Positions 13,334 through 14,132 of a stretch of DNA of 14,132 nucleotides are shown piece after piece. The stretch spans positions 1-14,132 of the forward strand of contig DASPQJ010000002.1 in assembly GCA_035625025.1 (NCBI GenBank). Reading direction: 5' to 3'. The notes below the pieces were generated by a model. It worked only from the letters and a program-made list of their open reading frames with translations, did no database searches and had not been told where the DNA came from. A program made the translations under genes and the position numbers. Position 1 is the stretch's first letter, and each line of letters opens with the position of its first letter. The stretch is from Bog-793 sp035625025 (lineage in GTDB: Bacteria > Actinomycetota > Acidimicrobiia > Acidimicrobiales > Bog-793).

Positions 13334-13624
13334 GTGACAGCGGAGGCATCGAAGGGACGGATGAACCGGGAGCAGGTTCTCGAACTCGTTCGACTCCAGC
13401 TCGCCGACATCTTGGAGATCTCGCCGGACGACATCAGCGAGTCGTCGTCGTTCAGCGAGGACCTCAACGCTGACTCGCTCGTGTTGATCGAGCTCGTCGA
13501 GTTGCTGGAAGAGGAGCTGCGCAACCAGGTCGCCGACTTTCGCATCGACGACGAAGATCTCGAGGATCTTCGCACCGTGCGCGACGCAGTCGACTACGTC
13601 ACCGCGAAGCTCGGGACAGCCTGA
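13334..13624 (+). CDS. acpP: Acyl carrier protein
   Basis: A 96-residue acidic helical protein, the carrier of growing acyl chains in fatty acid synthesis. The attachment serine for 4'-phosphopantetheine is Ser48 in LNADSLVLIELVE, matching the (A/L)DSL motif; helices before (EQVLELVRLQLADIL) and after (LEDLRTVRDAVDYV) are typical. It is somewhat longer than usual ACPs (77-80 residues), mainly by the first nine residues, so ATG 13361 (MNREQVLEL) is a credible alternative start. GTG 13334 has GGGAGGT at 13324-13330, rather close at three bases. No fabD, fabF or fabG gene sits between plsX and acpP, unlike in Bacillus, so chain-elongation enzymes must be elsewhere. Confidence 0.93.
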   Translation: MTAEASKGRMNREQVLELVRLQLADILEISPDDISESSSFSEDLNADSLVLIELVELLEEELRNQVADFRIDDEDLEDLRTVRDAVDYVTAKLGTA

Positions 13625-13665
13625 CGGAGCGCACCCTGCCCGGCCGGGCCGCTCCGGGGAGCGAG

Positions 13666-14132
13666 GTGGTCCAGGAATCCGCCGAATCCGTCGGCGCTCG
13701 CGCGGAGCTCGGCGTCCGGCTCGGCCCGGGCGTCGTCGACGCCGAGCTGCTGCGACTCGCCCTTTGCCACCGTTCGTACTGCGCCGAGGTGGCCGGTCAG
13801 GAGTCGAACGAGCGCCTCGAGTTCCTGGGCGACGCGGTGCTCGGCCTCGTCGTCACCGCGGACCTCTATCGTCGCCGACCCGAGTTGCCCGAGGGCGACC
13901 TCGCGCGGATCCGCGCCGCCGTCGTGAGCACCGAGGCGCTCGCACCGGTCGGCGCCAGCCTCGGACTCGGCGCCGCGCTGCTCCTCGGCCGCGGCGAGGA
14001 CGCCTCCGGCGGGCGCGAGAAGCCCTCGATCCTCGCCGACGCCCTCGAGGCGGTCATCGGCGCCGTCTACCTGTCGGGAGGGATGGAGCAGGCGAGCGCG
14101 TTCGTCCTCGGGCTCATCGGCACCGGTCTTGA
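13666..14132 (+). CDS. rnc: Ribonuclease III (5' part, cut by window end)
   Basis: RNase III cleaves double-stranded RNA in rRNA precursors and some mRNAs. The visible ~155 residues cover nearly the whole endonuclease domain: LRLALCHRSY, the signature NERLEFLGDAVLGLVV with catalytic Glu/Asp, LARIRAAVVST, and the second acidic site DALEAVIGAVYLSGG. The double-stranded RNA-binding domain lies past the window end. I chose the GTG at 13666 with GGGGAG at 13656-13661 as ribosome site; it puts about 33 residues before the conserved HRSY, close to family norms. A CTG at 13621 overlapping the acpP stop (CTGA) is in frame but would add a 15-residue extension without family support. LCHRSY has Cys in place of the usual Thr. 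Confidence 0.93.
   Translation, partial: MVQESAESVGARAELGVRLGPGVVDAELLRLALCHRSYCAEVAGQESNERLEFLGDAVLGLVVTADLYRRRPELPEGDLARIRAAVVSTEALAPVGASLGLGAALLLGRGEDASGGREKPSILADALEAVIGAVYLSGGMEQASAFVLGLIGTGL

Noticed and set aside
13621..13623. A third CTG start in a CTGA overlap, for rnc
   Set aside because: It is in frame, but GTG 13666 has a ribosome site and already gives a normal RNase III N-terminus. CTGA arises whenever a gene ends NNC-TGA, so this one adds no evidence.

Overview
This is a dense, very GC-rich stretch of bacterial chromosome. Overlapping stop/start codons, GTG starts and promoter-like boxes placed directly in front of start codons all fit an actinobacterium. The gene content and order suggest the Acidimicrobiia or a related deep actinobacterial lineage: a Rieske ferredoxin between sufD and sufC, and rsmD-coaD-coiled-coil protein-DUF177-rpmF-plsX-acpP-rnc in one block. 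The lineage is inferred; no rRNA or marker comparison was possible. Apart from rpmB, every gene is on the + strand, and no gap without a gene exceeds about 100 bases. I saw no mobile element, CRISPR array, tRNA or rRNA.

Region 1 (1-3049) is an iron-sulfur cluster assembly (SUF) operon: the 3' end of sufB, an uncharacterised four-cysteine protein, sufD, a Rieske ferredoxin and sufC. The genes overlap or nearly touch. No sufS or sufU follows sufC; instead an MFS transporter with its own promoter-like box begins 39 bases later.

Region 2 (3076-5690) holds the MFS transporter, thiL (thiamine monophosphate kinase) and, convergent with thiL, rpmB (ribosomal protein L28).

Region 3 (5691-14132) starts at a divergent control region with rpmB and runs fakA-like DAK2 kinase, recG, rsmD, coaD, a DivIVA/SepIVA-like coiled-coil protein, DUF177, rpmF (L32), plsX, acpP and the 5' part of rnc. 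It joins fatty-acid/phospholipid precursor supply (fakA-like, plsX, acpP), CoA synthesis (coaD), ribosome components and rRNA maturation (rpmB, rpmF, DUF177, rsmD, rnc), and DNA repair (recG). Parts of this order resemble the Bacillus rpmB-yloV-recG-plsX-acp-rnc and ylbH-coaD-ylbN-rpmF neighbourhoods.

The most notable observation is that two core genes, sufD (593) and plsX (12256), have no ATG, GTG or TTG in frame that would give a full-length protein. In both cases the conserved N-terminus runs back exactly to a CTG inside a CTGA overlap with the upstream stop codon. This implies CUG initiation by translational coupling, and a standard gene caller would shorten both proteins. Other points of interest are the four-cysteine protein in the suf operon, a small leader ORF and an inverted repeat in front of fakA, several apparently leaderless starts, and a structured acpP leader. 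I did not find a wholly new multi-gene system.
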